This document shows, piece after piece, positions 8,527-18,003 of a DNA stretch of 64,000 bases. A model generated the notes under the pieces. That model worked only from the letters and a program-made list of their open reading frames with translations. It had not been told where the DNA came from and did not search any database. Both the position numbers and the translations under genes were made by a program. Position 1 is the stretch's first letter. Every line of letters starts with the position of its first letter. This stretch comes from MWCR01 sp041665165 (lineage in GTDB: Bacteria; Patescibacteriota; Patescibacteriia; 2-12-FULL-60-25). The stretch is taken from assembly GCA_041665165.1 (NCBI GenBank), contig JBAYJJ010000001.1, forward strand, positions 17,330 to 81,329, read 5' to 3'.

Positions 8527-11213
8527 TTAATTCTATCCTGCTGATAAGGCCTTTCGCAGCGGAGAAAAAACAATTTCCTTTAGGCTTGCTGTATGTAGGC
8601 ACTGCCTTAAAGCGCAAAGGCTATCAAGTCCAGATAATCGATTTGCAGGACGAACCCGAGCGTGAGAACGAAATCATCGAAACACTCAAGTCCCGGCCAG
8701 ACATGCTGCTCGGCATAAGCGCACTAGCCCCCCAATATCATTGGGTAAAGCGTTTTACGCTCCGCCTGAAACAGATCATCCCACAGACCCCCGTGGTCAT
8801 CGGCGGCCATATCGCAATCTGTCGCAAACAACTCCTGGAAAATACTGGGATTGATTATGTGTGCGTAGGCGAAGGCGAAGAAATGCTCCCCGAGCTGATT
8901 GAGGCGCTGAACAATGGTTCTTCGCTCGAAAATATCACAGGAATGGCTTTTAGAGGCAAGGATAGTGCGATGCTGAAAACCGCTTGGCGACCACAGATAA
9001 AGGATTTCGGATTGCCGGATTACGACCTGATCAATGTCGAAAAATATATAATCCATCCGGATGAGGACAGTTTTTTCCATAAATCAACCGAATACCAGAA
9101 ACAAGCCACTCCGCAAGATAAGTCGTGCGTGATCATGTTCTCAAGAGGCTGTATCGGGCATTGCGGCTTCTGCTACAGGCATCATGCTGGCTATCGGCAG
9201 CTCACGATTGAGGAAAGCTGGGAGAACCTGATGATCCTTTACCATAAGTATGGGGTCAGATATTTCAGGATCGATGATGAGCTCTTCACGAATAATCCGG
9301 AATGGCTAAAGGCGATTTGCGAAAAAATCCGCGAATCCGGGCTTGGCATAATGTTCAGGATCACCGGGTTGCGTGTTGATACTGTTGACGATGAACGCCT
9401 AGAAATACTCAAACAATCCGGCTGTATCGCTATCAATTATGGCATCGAATCCCTGTCCCAAACCACGCTGAACACTATGCTTAAAGGCGTGTCAGTCCAG
9501 CAAAACGAGGACGCTTTGCGCAAGACCCTGGCTCATGGCATGGCGACCATGGCTTATATCATTTGGGGTTACCAGGGAGAAAACAAAAAAACCATCCTGG
9601 AAACCATCGATACCCTGATTTCTTTAGGGCTCCCACCCCACCTGGTATCTATCTTTTATCTTGTCGCCCTGCCTGGCACTACCATGTACGCCTATGCTTT
9701 GCGCACCAAAAAAATCACGGACGAAGATGCTTACTTGGATTCTTTGAACATACTCATGCAGAAGTGGGGCGGATTCCATAAACGATATCTCATCAACTAT
9801 TCCGAGTTGTCGCGCAAAGAACTCAAAAAATACGAAGAGATGCTGATGCTCATCCTTAAGCTGCGCGTTCGTTTCGGAAAGAATAGTATCTTGTCGAAAA
9901 TCGTACGCCAAACAGTTCCGAGCCTGCCAGCCAGCCTCTTTCTGGGCCTCACGAACGCCACATACTCGATTTTCAGGAAAACTAAATCTTTTTTCGCCCC
10001 TAAAAAACCAAGAGCACAAAAAAAACCTGGTTCGCCTCTCTGTGTCTTATGCCTGTCGTTCAGGACCCCTCCTGCCGTGCGGCCGCAAGCGATATTGATC
10101 GGCAAAATGATACCCGAGTGGATCAGGCAAGGTGTCCAGCCTGTTATCGTCAACTACGACAACAATGGCGACTGGGGCATTGACGTGCCGATATACAGCG
10201 TCCCCTTTTTCAGGATCAACCGTTTCGCAGCCAAGCTGCCTTTTGTGCGCGAAACTTTGGAATACATATATTTGAGGCGCCTGTGCCGAAAGCTCAAGCC
10301 CATAATCCATGAACATGAAATAGATCTGATTTTTTCCTTTGCCAATCCACAAGCCAGCAACGCGCTTGGAGCAATGTTGAAAAAACAGACCCGTTTGCCG
10401 TTCGTAGCCCATTTCAGCGACCCTTGGTATGACATGCCTCTTGAAAAAAAATCCTGGGTTTCCAACCGGCTGGTGCGGGCTTGGGAAAAATATGTCATCA
10501 AGAACAGTGATCGCGTAATTTTTGTTAACCCTATTTTGCGCGATTTGGTCATGAAAAAATATCCGACGGCTTGGGCTGAAAAAACCAGCATCATACCCCA
10601 CTGCTTCGATCCTAAGCTATATGCCAAGGTTGAAAAACCAGCCGGTCGTCCTTTCCTCTTCAGCCATCTTGGGGCTTTTTATGAGCAGCGTCGGCCAGAG
10701 CCTTTGCTGGAAGTCATGTCTAGAGTCGAAAAATCCGGCTTGAATAACTTCAAACTCGAACTCGTGGGCGCAGATCAGGCCTATACAGGCTTCGCGACCA
10801 AAGAGTTGAGCGGTTCTATCCAAAGCTTCGGACTTGCAGACATGGTTGAGGTCAAGCCGGCCGTTAACTATATCGAAAGCCTGAGGTTGATGTCCGAAGC
10901 CGACTGTTTGCTGGTCATGGACGCCAACTTGGCCTCAAGCCCGTTCTTGCCGTCCAAGCTGATTGATTATGCGGGTAGCGGCACAATGATCGTGGGCTTT
11001 ACGCCACAGGGCAGCCCGACCCAGCACTTCCTGGAGAAGCTTGGTTACAGATCTTTCAACTATCAACAGATCGACCAAGCAGCCCAATATCTGGCTGACC
11101 TAGTCCAGACAAAAAAACAAATCATTCCGAACCGCGAATACCTGGAAGCTTTCGACGTGAAGCAAACCACCTCTGGATTGATTGATGTTTTCAAACAAGC
11201 GCAAAAAAGATAG
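8523..11213 (+). CDS. B12-binding radical SAM enzyme fused to a GT4-like glycosyltransferase
   Basis: An 896-aa fusion. Residues 1-140 form a cobalamin-binding-like Rossmann domain (GLLYVGTALKRKGYQVQIID, VVIGGHIA, VCVGEGEE). A radical SAM core follows with the cluster motif C-x3-C-x2-C in RGCIGHCGFCYRHH near residue 210, and YGIESLSQ further on. From about 505 a separate GT-B glycosyltransferase begins (LCLSFRTPPAVRPQA), with FVAHFSDPWYD, VIFVNP and SKLIDYAGSGTMIVGFTPQGS, where the usual donor-site E-x7-E is degenerate. B12-dependent radical SAM enzymes typically methylate or rearrange unactivated carbons. The fusion suggests a modified sugar or lipid coupled to transfer. It is translationally coupled to the methyltransferase-kinase. 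Confidence 0.8.
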   Translation: MINSILLIRPFAAEKKQFPLGLLYVGTALKRKGYQVQIIDLQDEPERENEIIETLKSRPDMLLGISALAPQYHWVKRFTLRLKQIIPQTPVVIGGHIAICRKQLLENTGIDYVCVGEGEEMLPELIEALNNGSSLENITGMAFRGKDSAMLKTAWRPQIKDFGLPDYDLINVEKYIIHPDEDSFFHKSTEYQKQATPQDKSCVIMFSRGCIGHCGFCYRHHAGYRQLTIEESWENLMILYHKYGVRYFRIDDELFTNNPEWLKAICEKIRESGLGIMFRITGLRVDTVDDERLEILKQSGCIAINYGIESLSQTTLNTMLKGVSVQQNEDALRKTLAHGMATMAYIIWGYQGENKKTILETIDTLISLGLPPHLVSIFYLVALPGTTMYAYALRTKKITDEDAYLDSLNILMQKWGGFHKRYLINYSELSRKELKKYEEMLMLILKLRVRFGKNSILSKIVRQTVPSLPASLFLGLTNATYSIFRKTKSFFAPKKPRAQKKPGSPLCVLCLSFRTPPAVRPQAILIGKMIPEWIRQGVQPVIVNYDNNGDWGIDVPIYSVPFFRINRFAAKLPFVRETLEYIYLRRLCRKLKPIIHEHEIDLIFSFANPQASNALGAMLKKQTRLPFVAHFSDPWYDMPLEKKSWVSNRLVRAWEKYVIKNSDRVIFVNPILRDLVMKKYPTAWAEKTSIIPHCFDPKLYAKVEKPAGRPFLFSHLGAFYEQRRPEPLLEVMSRVEKSGLNNFKLELVGADQAYTGFATKELSGSIQSFGLADMVEVKPAVNYIESLRLMSEADCLLVMDANLASSPFLPSKLIDYAGSGTMIVGFTPQGSPTQHFLEKLGYRSFNYQQIDQAAQYLADLVQTKKQIIPNREYLEAFDVKQTTSGLIDVFKQAQKR

Positions 11214-11222
11214 AATCAGTCT

Positions 11223-12320
11223 ATGAAAGTCGCAATCATAATCGGCACTAGGCCTGAAATAATCAAAATGTCCCCCTTGATTAGGACCTGCACCGAAAAA
11301 AGGCTTGATTTTTTTATTGTCCATACCGGCCAGCACTATGATTATGAGCTTGACGGAAAAATGTTCAAGGACCTTGGCCTGCCCAAGCCAAAATACAATC
11401 TGAACGTCGGCGGCAAGCCATACCGCATCCAAAAAAGCCTGATGATCAGGGAGATGGCTGATATTTTTAAACGCGAAGGAGTTGATGTAGTAGTGGTCCA
11501 AGGCGATACCAACAGCGTGCTGGCCGGGACCCTGGCCGGCCTCAAGACCAATTGCAGGGTCGCCCACCACGAGGCTGGTTTACGCAGCCACGATCTGGGT
11601 ATGCTGGAAGAAGTGAATCGCATTATCACGGATAACGTGGCTGATTATCTATTCGCTCCGACCAAGACAGCGCTGAAGAACCTCGAGCAAGAGGGTTTGA
11701 AAAAGCATTCTTATTTGACAGGCAACACGATTACTGACGCGGTTATCCAGAACTCAGAAATTGCCCGAAAAAAATCCATGATCTTGCGCAAACTGAAACT
11801 GAAAAAATCAAGCTTTGTCTTGGTCACGACCCATCGTGCCGAAAACGTCGATGACAAAAATAAGCTCAGTAATATTTTGGCTGGATTGGACGCAGTCTCC
11901 AAAAAACTAAAACTCCCGGTCATTCTCCCCTTGCACCCGCGCACAAAATCCAATATCGAAAAATTCAGCCTCAAAAAACCCAAATCCATCAAATTCATCA
12001 AGCCTTTAGGCTATTTGGACTTCCTTAATCTGGAAGCTAATGCCAAATTGATAATCACCGACTCCGGCGGCATCCAGGAAGAGGCTAGTATCCTGAAAAT
12101 ACCCTGCGTGACCATCCGCGAGAATACTGAACGGCCTGAAACCATAAAAGCCGGGATAAACTTATTGGCCGGCACTGACCCGAAAAAAATCCTGGCATGT
12201 TCTGAACGGATCATAAAAAACAAAAAAAAATGGGGCAACTTGTACGGCAATGGCGATGCAGCTGAAAAAATAATGGACCATATCATAAGGTTGGAAGCAG
12301 AATATGGCAATTTATATTAG
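11223..12320 (+). CDS. wecB: UDP-N-acetylglucosamine 2-epimerase (non-hydrolysing)
   Basis: A 365-aa enzyme interconverting UDP-GlcNAc and UDP-ManNAc in the cytoplasm, feeding ManNAc-derived residues into the surface glycan. Classical features are the N-terminal IIGTRPEIIKMSPLI, VHTGQHYDYELDGKMF, VVVQGDTNSVLAG, HHEAGLRS, TTHRAENVD and the C-terminal ITDSGGIQEEA followed by TERPET. Its length is standard for WecB. It starts 9 nt after the radical SAM fusion, and its end overlaps the next methyltransferase by 17 nt, placing it firmly in the operon. Confidence 0.94.
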   Translation: MKVAIIIGTRPEIIKMSPLIRTCTEKRLDFFIVHTGQHYDYELDGKMFKDLGLPKPKYNLNVGGKPYRIQKSLMIREMADIFKREGVDVVVVQGDTNSVLAGTLAGLKTNCRVAHHEAGLRSHDLGMLEEVNRIITDNVADYLFAPTKTALKNLEQEGLKKHSYLTGNTITDAVIQNSEIARKKSMILRKLKLKKSSFVLVTTHRAENVDDKNKLSNILAGLDAVSKKLKLPVILPLHPRTKSNIEKFSLKKPKSIKFIKPLGYLDFLNLEANAKLIITDSGGIQEEASILKIPCVTIRENTERPETIKAGINLLAGTDPKKILACSERIIKNKKKWGNLYGNGDAAEKIMDHIIRLEAEYGNLY

Positions 12321-13026
12321 GCCGTCAAAAACATTCTTTTTCTCTTTCCTGACGAAAGAGATCCAAACCGTAGGCAACGGCATAGGCTTGGACGCTGCCT
12401 GCGCAAACATGAAAAACAGGCACATGTTCAGGACTGCAAGTTATTACGGGGTTGATATCAATCTTGAACTCGTCAAAACCGGTCTAAACAAATATCAAGA
12501 TTCCTCGACTTTTGGCATCTTGGCTGACATGTCCAAGCTCAATCCTATCCCCGAAGGCAGCGTTGATCTGATTGTTTCAAGCAATACTTTGTATACGATA
12601 CCTGATGCGCAAAGGATTGATGCTATCCAACATTTGATTCGCATCACTGCTCCATCAGGCAAGCTGATATTAGAAGTTCCGATAGCAAATGATTTTGTGA
12701 CTATACAAAAATTGACGAACGAATACTTTGAGCAAGTCCAAATAGTCCATTACCAAAACTTCCTGAGCTTAGCTTATGAAAAGATCTTTGAAAGAAACGG
12801 GAACTTAGGATCTCACCCGATTGCCGGATCCAAACCCTTTCTAGTACTGTCTTGGCTGATTAGCCGAGCCGAGTATCTGACCAGGTATTTCAGATTCTTG
12901 AATAAGCATGTCGTTTTTATTTGCACGCACAAAAAATCACAAATCAAAAATGAGTTTGACTTAAAAAACCTGCCTGTATTGTCTGATAAAATCTACGTCC
13001 TCCCTGGGGTCAAAGCCACTTCCTGA
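12304..13026 (+). CDS. Class I SAM-dependent methyltransferase
   Basis: A 240-aa methyltransferase-11-type protein. Motif I is degenerate (GIGLDAACAN instead of the usual Asp/Glu-x-Gly-x-Gly), followed by YYGVDINLELV and the motif SVDLIVSSNTLYTIPD, then APSGKLILEVP. The unusual glycine motif could lower SAM binding or reflect divergence. It is the last gene of the plus-strand operon. It overlaps WecB by 17 nt at its start and the converging minus-strand fusion gene by 17 nt at its end, with no terminator between the two operons. Substrate unknown; a sugar or lipid headgroup is likely from context. Confidence 0.7.
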   Translation: MAIYIRPSKTFFFSFLTKEIQTVGNGIGLDAACANMKNRHMFRTASYYGVDINLELVKTGLNKYQDSSTFGILADMSKLNPIPEGSVDLIVSSNTLYTIPDAQRIDAIQHLIRITAPSGKLILEVPIANDFVTIQKLTNEYFEQVQIVHYQNFLSLAYEKIFERNGNLGSHPIAGSKPFLVLSWLISRAEYLTRYFRFLNKHVVFICTHKKSQIKNEFDLKNLPVLSDKIYVLPGVKATS

Positions 13027-15919
13027 GCCAAGCCTTCAATTTTTCTGGTGGCTTGATATTGCTTTGGCGCAAACTGCGGCTCAAACGTTTGAAAGATGTC
13101 ACTAAGACGATTGATACCGGACTTACGACACTTGCCCAAACTCTCCAAAAACCTTTGGCACGTCCCAAAGAATCAAGGCTAAGCTTATTTTTGCTTAAAA
13201 CGTATTCGCCCTGTTTTAAGGCGCTTAAAATCGCGCCAGGATTTAAGTTTGCAGCGTTGACCTTAATTGACGGTCCGCCCAAATGTTCCTTGCGGTGCAT
13301 ATCCAAACCAGCAAAAGCTTTGAGCTCTGGATCGCTCTTGCGCAAAGTATCCAAGAGCTTGATGGCCTTGGTACGCGGCGCGTATTTGCCGTCATAATGC
13401 GCGTTCCAGATTTCTATGCCATCAAGCAATGCGCCGAATTGTCCTGTCGTAAATTTGTTTCTGTGCGGATGAGCTAGGACCACAAGCGCTCCGTCTTTTT
13501 TCGCTGTCTCAATCATCTCAAGCGGCGACAGGTTGAGATCCAAATCAGTAACATTGATGAGCATCACGTGCTGGCCATTGCATGGCACCTCAAAACCAGG
13601 GATGAAAACAAAATCCGGATCGCTCTGCTCATGACAGCGACGAATATACTCCTGGACTTTGTCTTGAGCAAAATTCTCAATATGCTCAGTCAAACATACA
13701 AAAGATACTCCTCGGGACTTAAAAATAGACTTTAGTTGCTCCAGATCCAGTTTCGCATCATAAGAATAGGCTGAATGCACATGCATCACGCCTTTATATC
13801 CAGTCTCCGTAGATTTTCCCCGCTGCATCACATCAAACGGTTCAACCAAAGCAGGCTTTAGATCAACCCAAGAAAAAATATCACCTTTTGATTCGCTTCT
13901 GAAAAAATCAAAAATAAAATCTTTCAAAGAAACCCACTTTGACGGTTGGGGTAAGCCGCTTATTTTTCCACCAAACCAAACAGACGTCAGATGCTTTACG
14001 TCAGCCAACAAGTGTCGCGAGGTAACTCCCTTCCTATATCCGGACGCGACAACATTGTGTCCTTGAGCCATTCCTAGGAGCAAAGCCGGAAAATCAACTC
14101 CAGAATGGATAGCCAAGGGCAAAGACCCCCAGAAACGCCCATTGATTTCCATGAGCACAAGCTTGCCAAATGCATCTCTCTTGAACTCGACCATGGCCAC
14201 ACCCGTCCAATCCAGAGCTTTGAGCAGATCAAGCGATGCTTTTCTCATATCTGCCGGCATTTCAATACTCTCACGCACACAGCTCGCACCACCATAAGGC
14301 GAAATAGATCGGACGCGGCGATGAGCGAATTCTGACTTGACTTCTCCGTTCTGCATAAGGAAAAAGGCTCCGAATTCCTCGCCTTGGACATATCTCTGGA
14401 TCAGCGGCCACTCCCCTGTCTTGTCTGCGATCTCTTGGGCTTTTTCTCCCAATTCCTGGGCATTTTGGATAGTGATTGTCCTACCCGAGGCTCCGCGACC
14501 GTTTTTCCACTGACAACTGTGTCGAGGTTTCAGTATGCAAGGAAAATTGACCTCAACTCCCGCAGCTTCTGCTTGTTCGCGGGATTCTGGCTTTTTTGTC
14601 CCAGGAATCGCAATCCCAAGTCTTTGAGCAAGCTCAAGCGTCTTAGACTTATCGAACGCGACCTCAACGCTTTCCGGCGTGGGCAATATTTTTTCTAAAC
14701 CTGTAAATAGGTTTCTGTTTTTTGAAAGTGGCAAAAATGTAGCGTCGCTGCACGATAGAACCATCATATTCCCGCCATTGTCATCGTAGACTTGTTTGAT
14801 TGCCTTGATAAAACCTTCCGGATCTGTGATTGGCGACGGATAAACAAAGGATTGCGTGCAATATCTTGAATGCAAGGCCATGCCTGTTTTTCTTTCTGCT
14901 CCGCAAATGACTCTTATGTCTTTCGACCCCAGTGACCTCACAATAGCTAATGCGCTTTGCACACTTCCATCCAAAACCATGACAGACTGTCTTGCTGTCG
15001 CGAGTTGACCAATTTCGCCCATCACGACCTGATCCATCAAACCCTGACGTTTAAGCTCAGCCACGCGCGCAAATATTTGGTCCAAGCCGCGCAATAATTC
15101 ATCCGGGTTTGATGCCAAATTGAACGGATGGAACCAAAGATGAAAAACTTTTTTCTCTTTGACAGCTCGATCTATTCCAAGCAGGACTTTAGAAACCCGA
15201 AATGAAACCGGAAGATATTTCGCCCAGCCGCGTGCATGCGGATAAAAATAACTGCCTGGAATTGACGTCAAGCCGTCTTGTTGTTTTGGCGATACTGATC
15301 GGACTGGAAACACAAGGTAGTTGTCCAAAACGTGCGCAAGTCTTTTTAAGATGCCGGACAACCCCGCGTACCAATTCTCATCAGGGGCGCGAAAGACCTC
15401 AATCCCCTGCTCTTTCAAGATCGAAGTATGAGCTACATGATTTTTTGGATAAACAAAAGACCTCAACTCCAAGCCTCTACTTGAGGCCAAGTTCTTACAC
15501 GCGATAAGCTCTGACCTGAACCATTCAGGGGTACAGGCAGGATCATCAGCAATGACATGCGAGAAAGTGTGGCACCCGATTTCTTGTTTGACCGGACAGG
15601 AAAGGATCCGATCGATGATATCTTTGCCATACCAAATCGGATCGGATTGGATGTTTGAATGCGGGTCAATATCAAACCAATTCGCTGGTGCAAAAATTTC
15701 AGGATGATTGTTGCATGAATCCAAAAATAAATGCCCGACCGTTGCCCAAGTGGCCTTGATGTCGTATTTGACGAACAGTTCCAGCAAACGAGTGATGGCT
15801 TGTCTCGTGTTCAGATAATCGTTTTTCAGATGGTCTGCGCCGCGCGTGCCCCAGGCTAATTCAAAATCAAGAGACAAAACAAATGCTCCTTTTTTCAGCT
15901 CCAAATCGCGGCTTTGCAT
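13010..15919 (-). CDS. Three-domain fusion: NodB polysaccharide deacetylase, ATP-grasp ligase, PHP phosphoesterase
   Basis: A 969-aa protein with three enzyme modules. (1) About 1-300 is a NodB-type carbohydrate esterase: LSLDFELAWG, GCHTFSHVIADDP (metal His pair) and RSFVYPKNHVAH. (2) About 310-690 is a PreATP-grasp Rossmann (MVLDGSVQSALAIVRSLG) plus ATP-grasp with PCILKPRHS, PLIQRYVQGEEFGAFF and VLMEINGRFWGSLP (metal-binding E/N). (3) About 705-965 is a PHP metallophosphoesterase: HVHSAYSYDA, LTEHIENF, IPGFEVPC, VLAHPHRNK and GLDMHRKEH, all metal ligands visible. ATP-grasp enzymes form amide or ester bonds through acyl phosphates. Inferred role: N-deacetylate a sugar, re-acylate the amine and handle a phosphorylated intermediate. 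Last gene of the 20238-13010 minus operon, 1 nt behind the GT-GT gene. Confidence 0.8.
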   Translation of the reverse strand: MQSRDLELKKGAFVLSLDFELAWGTRGADHLKNDYLNTRQAITRLLELFVKYDIKATWATVGHLFLDSCNNHPEIFAPANWFDIDPHSNIQSDPIWYGKDIIDRILSCPVKQEIGCHTFSHVIADDPACTPEWFRSELIACKNLASSRGLELRSFVYPKNHVAHTSILKEQGIEVFRAPDENWYAGLSGILKRLAHVLDNYLVFPVRSVSPKQQDGLTSIPGSYFYPHARGWAKYLPVSFRVSKVLLGIDRAVKEKKVFHLWFHPFNLASNPDELLRGLDQIFARVAELKRQGLMDQVVMGEIGQLATARQSVMVLDGSVQSALAIVRSLGSKDIRVICGAERKTGMALHSRYCTQSFVYPSPITDPEGFIKAIKQVYDDNGGNMMVLSCSDATFLPLSKNRNLFTGLEKILPTPESVEVAFDKSKTLELAQRLGIAIPGTKKPESREQAEAAGVEVNFPCILKPRHSCQWKNGRGASGRTITIQNAQELGEKAQEIADKTGEWPLIQRYVQGEEFGAFFLMQNGEVKSEFAHRRVRSISPYGGASCVRESIEMPADMRKASLDLLKALDWTGVAMVEFKRDAFGKLVLMEINGRFWGSLPLAIHSGVDFPALLLGMAQGHNVVASGYRKGVTSRHLLADVKHLTSVWFGGKISGLPQPSKWVSLKDFIFDFFRSESKGDIFSWVDLKPALVEPFDVMQRGKSTETGYKGVMHVHSAYSYDAKLDLEQLKSIFKSRGVSFVCLTEHIENFAQDKVQEYIRRCHEQSDPDFVFIPGFEVPCNGQHVMLINVTDLDLNLSPLEMIETAKKDGALVVLAHPHRNKFTTGQFGALLDGIEIWNAHYDGKYAPRTKAIKLLDTLRKSDPELKAFAGLDMHRKEHLGGPSIKVNAANLNPGAILSALKQGEYVLSKNKLSLDSLGRAKGFWRVWASVVSPVSIVLVTSFKRLSRSLRQSNIKPPEKLKAWLRKWL

Positions 15920-15920
15920 A

Positions 15921-18002
15921 TTAAGCGCTCATTTCGTCAATCAATTTGTTGATCAACCTCTTCAAATCATGCTCTTGCACGATTCCCTGCCTGGCTCGTT
16001 CATCAGTGATTGGATTGGACAACAACCCTGCGAGTTTAACCAGAGCCGCCTCGTGATCAATCAAGGATGTGACTCCTGGCAATCCAAAATATTCTTCACC
16101 TTGAGCGAACACGGGCGTACCACAAGCCAAAGCCTCAAGCACGACCTTATCCAAGCTCCCGGTTTGGCTGGTGCTAATAAAGGCTGTTGCGCGCGCATAA
16201 ATTTCCGGAAGATCCTCGCGCTTAATCGCACCAGTAAAAATCAGATGACCATCAACCCCAAGCTCGATTGCTTTTTTCTTCATCAGCTCCAGATAATCTT
16301 CGTGTCCCTCTGCTGTTCCGATCACTTTTAGTTTCCAATTAACATCCGGATGTTTGTGTTTAAACTCAGACATGAACTCCAGAGTATCTTCCAAGTGCTT
16401 GCGCGGATGAATGCGTGAAATCCAAAGAAGTTGAGGTTCGCGTTTCACGTCGAGTACTTTGAATTGTTCTGTGTCGATGCCATGGCCTACAATCGTCTTT
16501 TTCGGATGAGGAAGTCGTAAGCTCAAATCTGAAGCTGTAAAAGTCTTTTTGTTGAACCAGAGCGCGACCTTCAGCCACCAGGTGACGCTGCGGTGCATAT
16601 ACCACATGTACTTGCGCTTACCCAGCAAAATCCAAATAGGCGCGCCCAAAACCATAAGCTGGGGCGTCATATGCACCAGCACAGCATCATATTGTTTGCG
16701 CAAGCGGAATGAGTAGTACCAGAGCTTCAGAACGCGCATGATTACTGATTTGCCCAAATCCTGACCCACAGCACCGCGCGGAAGGTCGGCAACCACCATG
16801 TGCCGCGTAAAGACAGCCATCTCACAGCCAGCATCCAAGAATTCTTGGATCCAACCGGCTGTAAACGCCAAAATCGGGTCATTCTTATCAACAGACTGAG
16901 TCACGAACAATAATCGCAATTTTTTGTGGTTTTGGATTGCTGTTTGTAAAAAATCCATCATCTTGAACTGCGACGCGTTCCAAACAAATTCTTGTGCGCC
17001 TTGTTTGAATGCTTCTTGATTTTGGACAAGCGATTCCATGGCCTCAGCGAATTTTAGGGCATTGTCGATTGGCACAATCAGCCCGTTCTTCCCTGGCATG
17101 ATGATTTCTTCAGCGCACCCCACGTCAGTCATGATCACAGGCGTTTTGTTTATCAATGATTCCAAGGCTGTCATGCCAAAACCTTCGCGATCTGAAGTGA
17201 TTAAGGTCGCGGTTGCGTTTCGGTAATAATCCGTCAAACTGTCTGCCCAAGGAATCAATTCAACCCTGTCCTCGAGTTTAAAATCCGCAATCAAACTTTT
17301 GATTTCAGCTACAAGCTGCCCAGATCCGATAATCAGCAGCTTGTATTCAGGCTGATTCGCTGAAAAAATCTTAAAAGCCTGGATGGCCAGGTCGATGCGT
17401 TTGATTTTAGTAAATCTGGCAACCAATAGAAAATACGGTTTCTTGTCTTCTAAATTAAGGCCGACTGGAACTGAATGAGTATTCATCAAAGCTACCGGGA
17501 ACCTCATAATTTTGTCTTGGCGAACTCCAAGCCTTAGCAAAGCTAGTTCTGTTTTTTTGCTTACAGCCCTGATCGCATCGGCGCGCTTTATTGCCCAGTG
17601 CGCAAAAATCGAGCGCAATCGGTTTGAGAATGATTCGCGCGCATAATAATCTCTATGAAAATGGTAGCCATGGTCTTGGATGGCGAGCGCGCACTTAAAA
17701 TATTTAGACGCGAACCAGCCTGCCAAAGCCGATTCTGCCGGGTCATATGTTGTCACAACATCAAACTTTTCTTGGCGCATACGGCGCGCGATCCGAATCG
17801 CGTCCCAGACATAAAACCAGCGGCTTTTTGAATTGGTCGAGATTATCCTGGTATTGCCGATGGCTTGGTCGAATTTGTTTTTAGCAAAAACCAAAATGAC
17901 TGCTTTCTCAACTTCGTCCAGCTGCTCCAAAATCCTGCGCCTGATCGGCCCATCTTCAAACAGCTTTTTTTCTATGCTGATGGATAAGACGCGGATTGCC
18001 AT
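15921..18002 (-). CDS. Tandem GT4-GT4 fused glycosyltransferase
   Basis: A 693-aa protein made of two complete GT-B glycosyltransferases. The first (about 1-370) has ALAIQDHGYHFHRDYYARES, FLLVARFTKIKRIDLAI and the donor-site REGFGMTALESLINKTPVI. The second (about 375-693) opens with LRLLFVTQSVDKNDPILAF and contains KTIVGHGIDTEQF, LLWISRIHPRKHLEDTL and TGSLDKVVLEALACGTPVF. Both keep the E-x7-E region, so both may be active and add two successive sugars. ATG 18002 is chosen because it follows the stop of the upstream gene at 18004 by one base; a longer reading overlaps it. Same operon as its neighbours. Confidence 0.85.
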   Translation of the reverse strand: MAIRVLSISIEKKLFEDGPIRRRILEQLDEVEKAVILVFAKNKFDQAIGNTRIISTNSKSRWFYVWDAIRIARRMRQEKFDVVTTYDPAESALAGWFASKYFKCALAIQDHGYHFHRDYYARESFSNRLRSIFAHWAIKRADAIRAVSKKTELALLRLGVRQDKIMRFPVALMNTHSVPVGLNLEDKKPYFLLVARFTKIKRIDLAIQAFKIFSANQPEYKLLIIGSGQLVAEIKSLIADFKLEDRVELIPWADSLTDYYRNATATLITSDREGFGMTALESLINKTPVIMTDVGCAEEIIMPGKNGLIVPIDNALKFAEAMESLVQNQEAFKQGAQEFVWNASQFKMMDFLQTAIQNHKKLRLLFVTQSVDKNDPILAFTAGWIQEFLDAGCEMAVFTRHMVVADLPRGAVGQDLGKSVIMRVLKLWYYSFRLRKQYDAVLVHMTPQLMVLGAPIWILLGKRKYMWYMHRSVTWWLKVALWFNKKTFTASDLSLRLPHPKKTIVGHGIDTEQFKVLDVKREPQLLWISRIHPRKHLEDTLEFMSEFKHKHPDVNWKLKVIGTAEGHEDYLELMKKKAIELGVDGHLIFTGAIKREDLPEIYARATAFISTSQTGSLDKVVLEALACGTPVFAQGEEYFGLPGVTSLIDHEAALVKLAGLLSNPITDERARQGIVQEHDLKRLINKLIDEMSA

Positions 18003-18003
18003 A

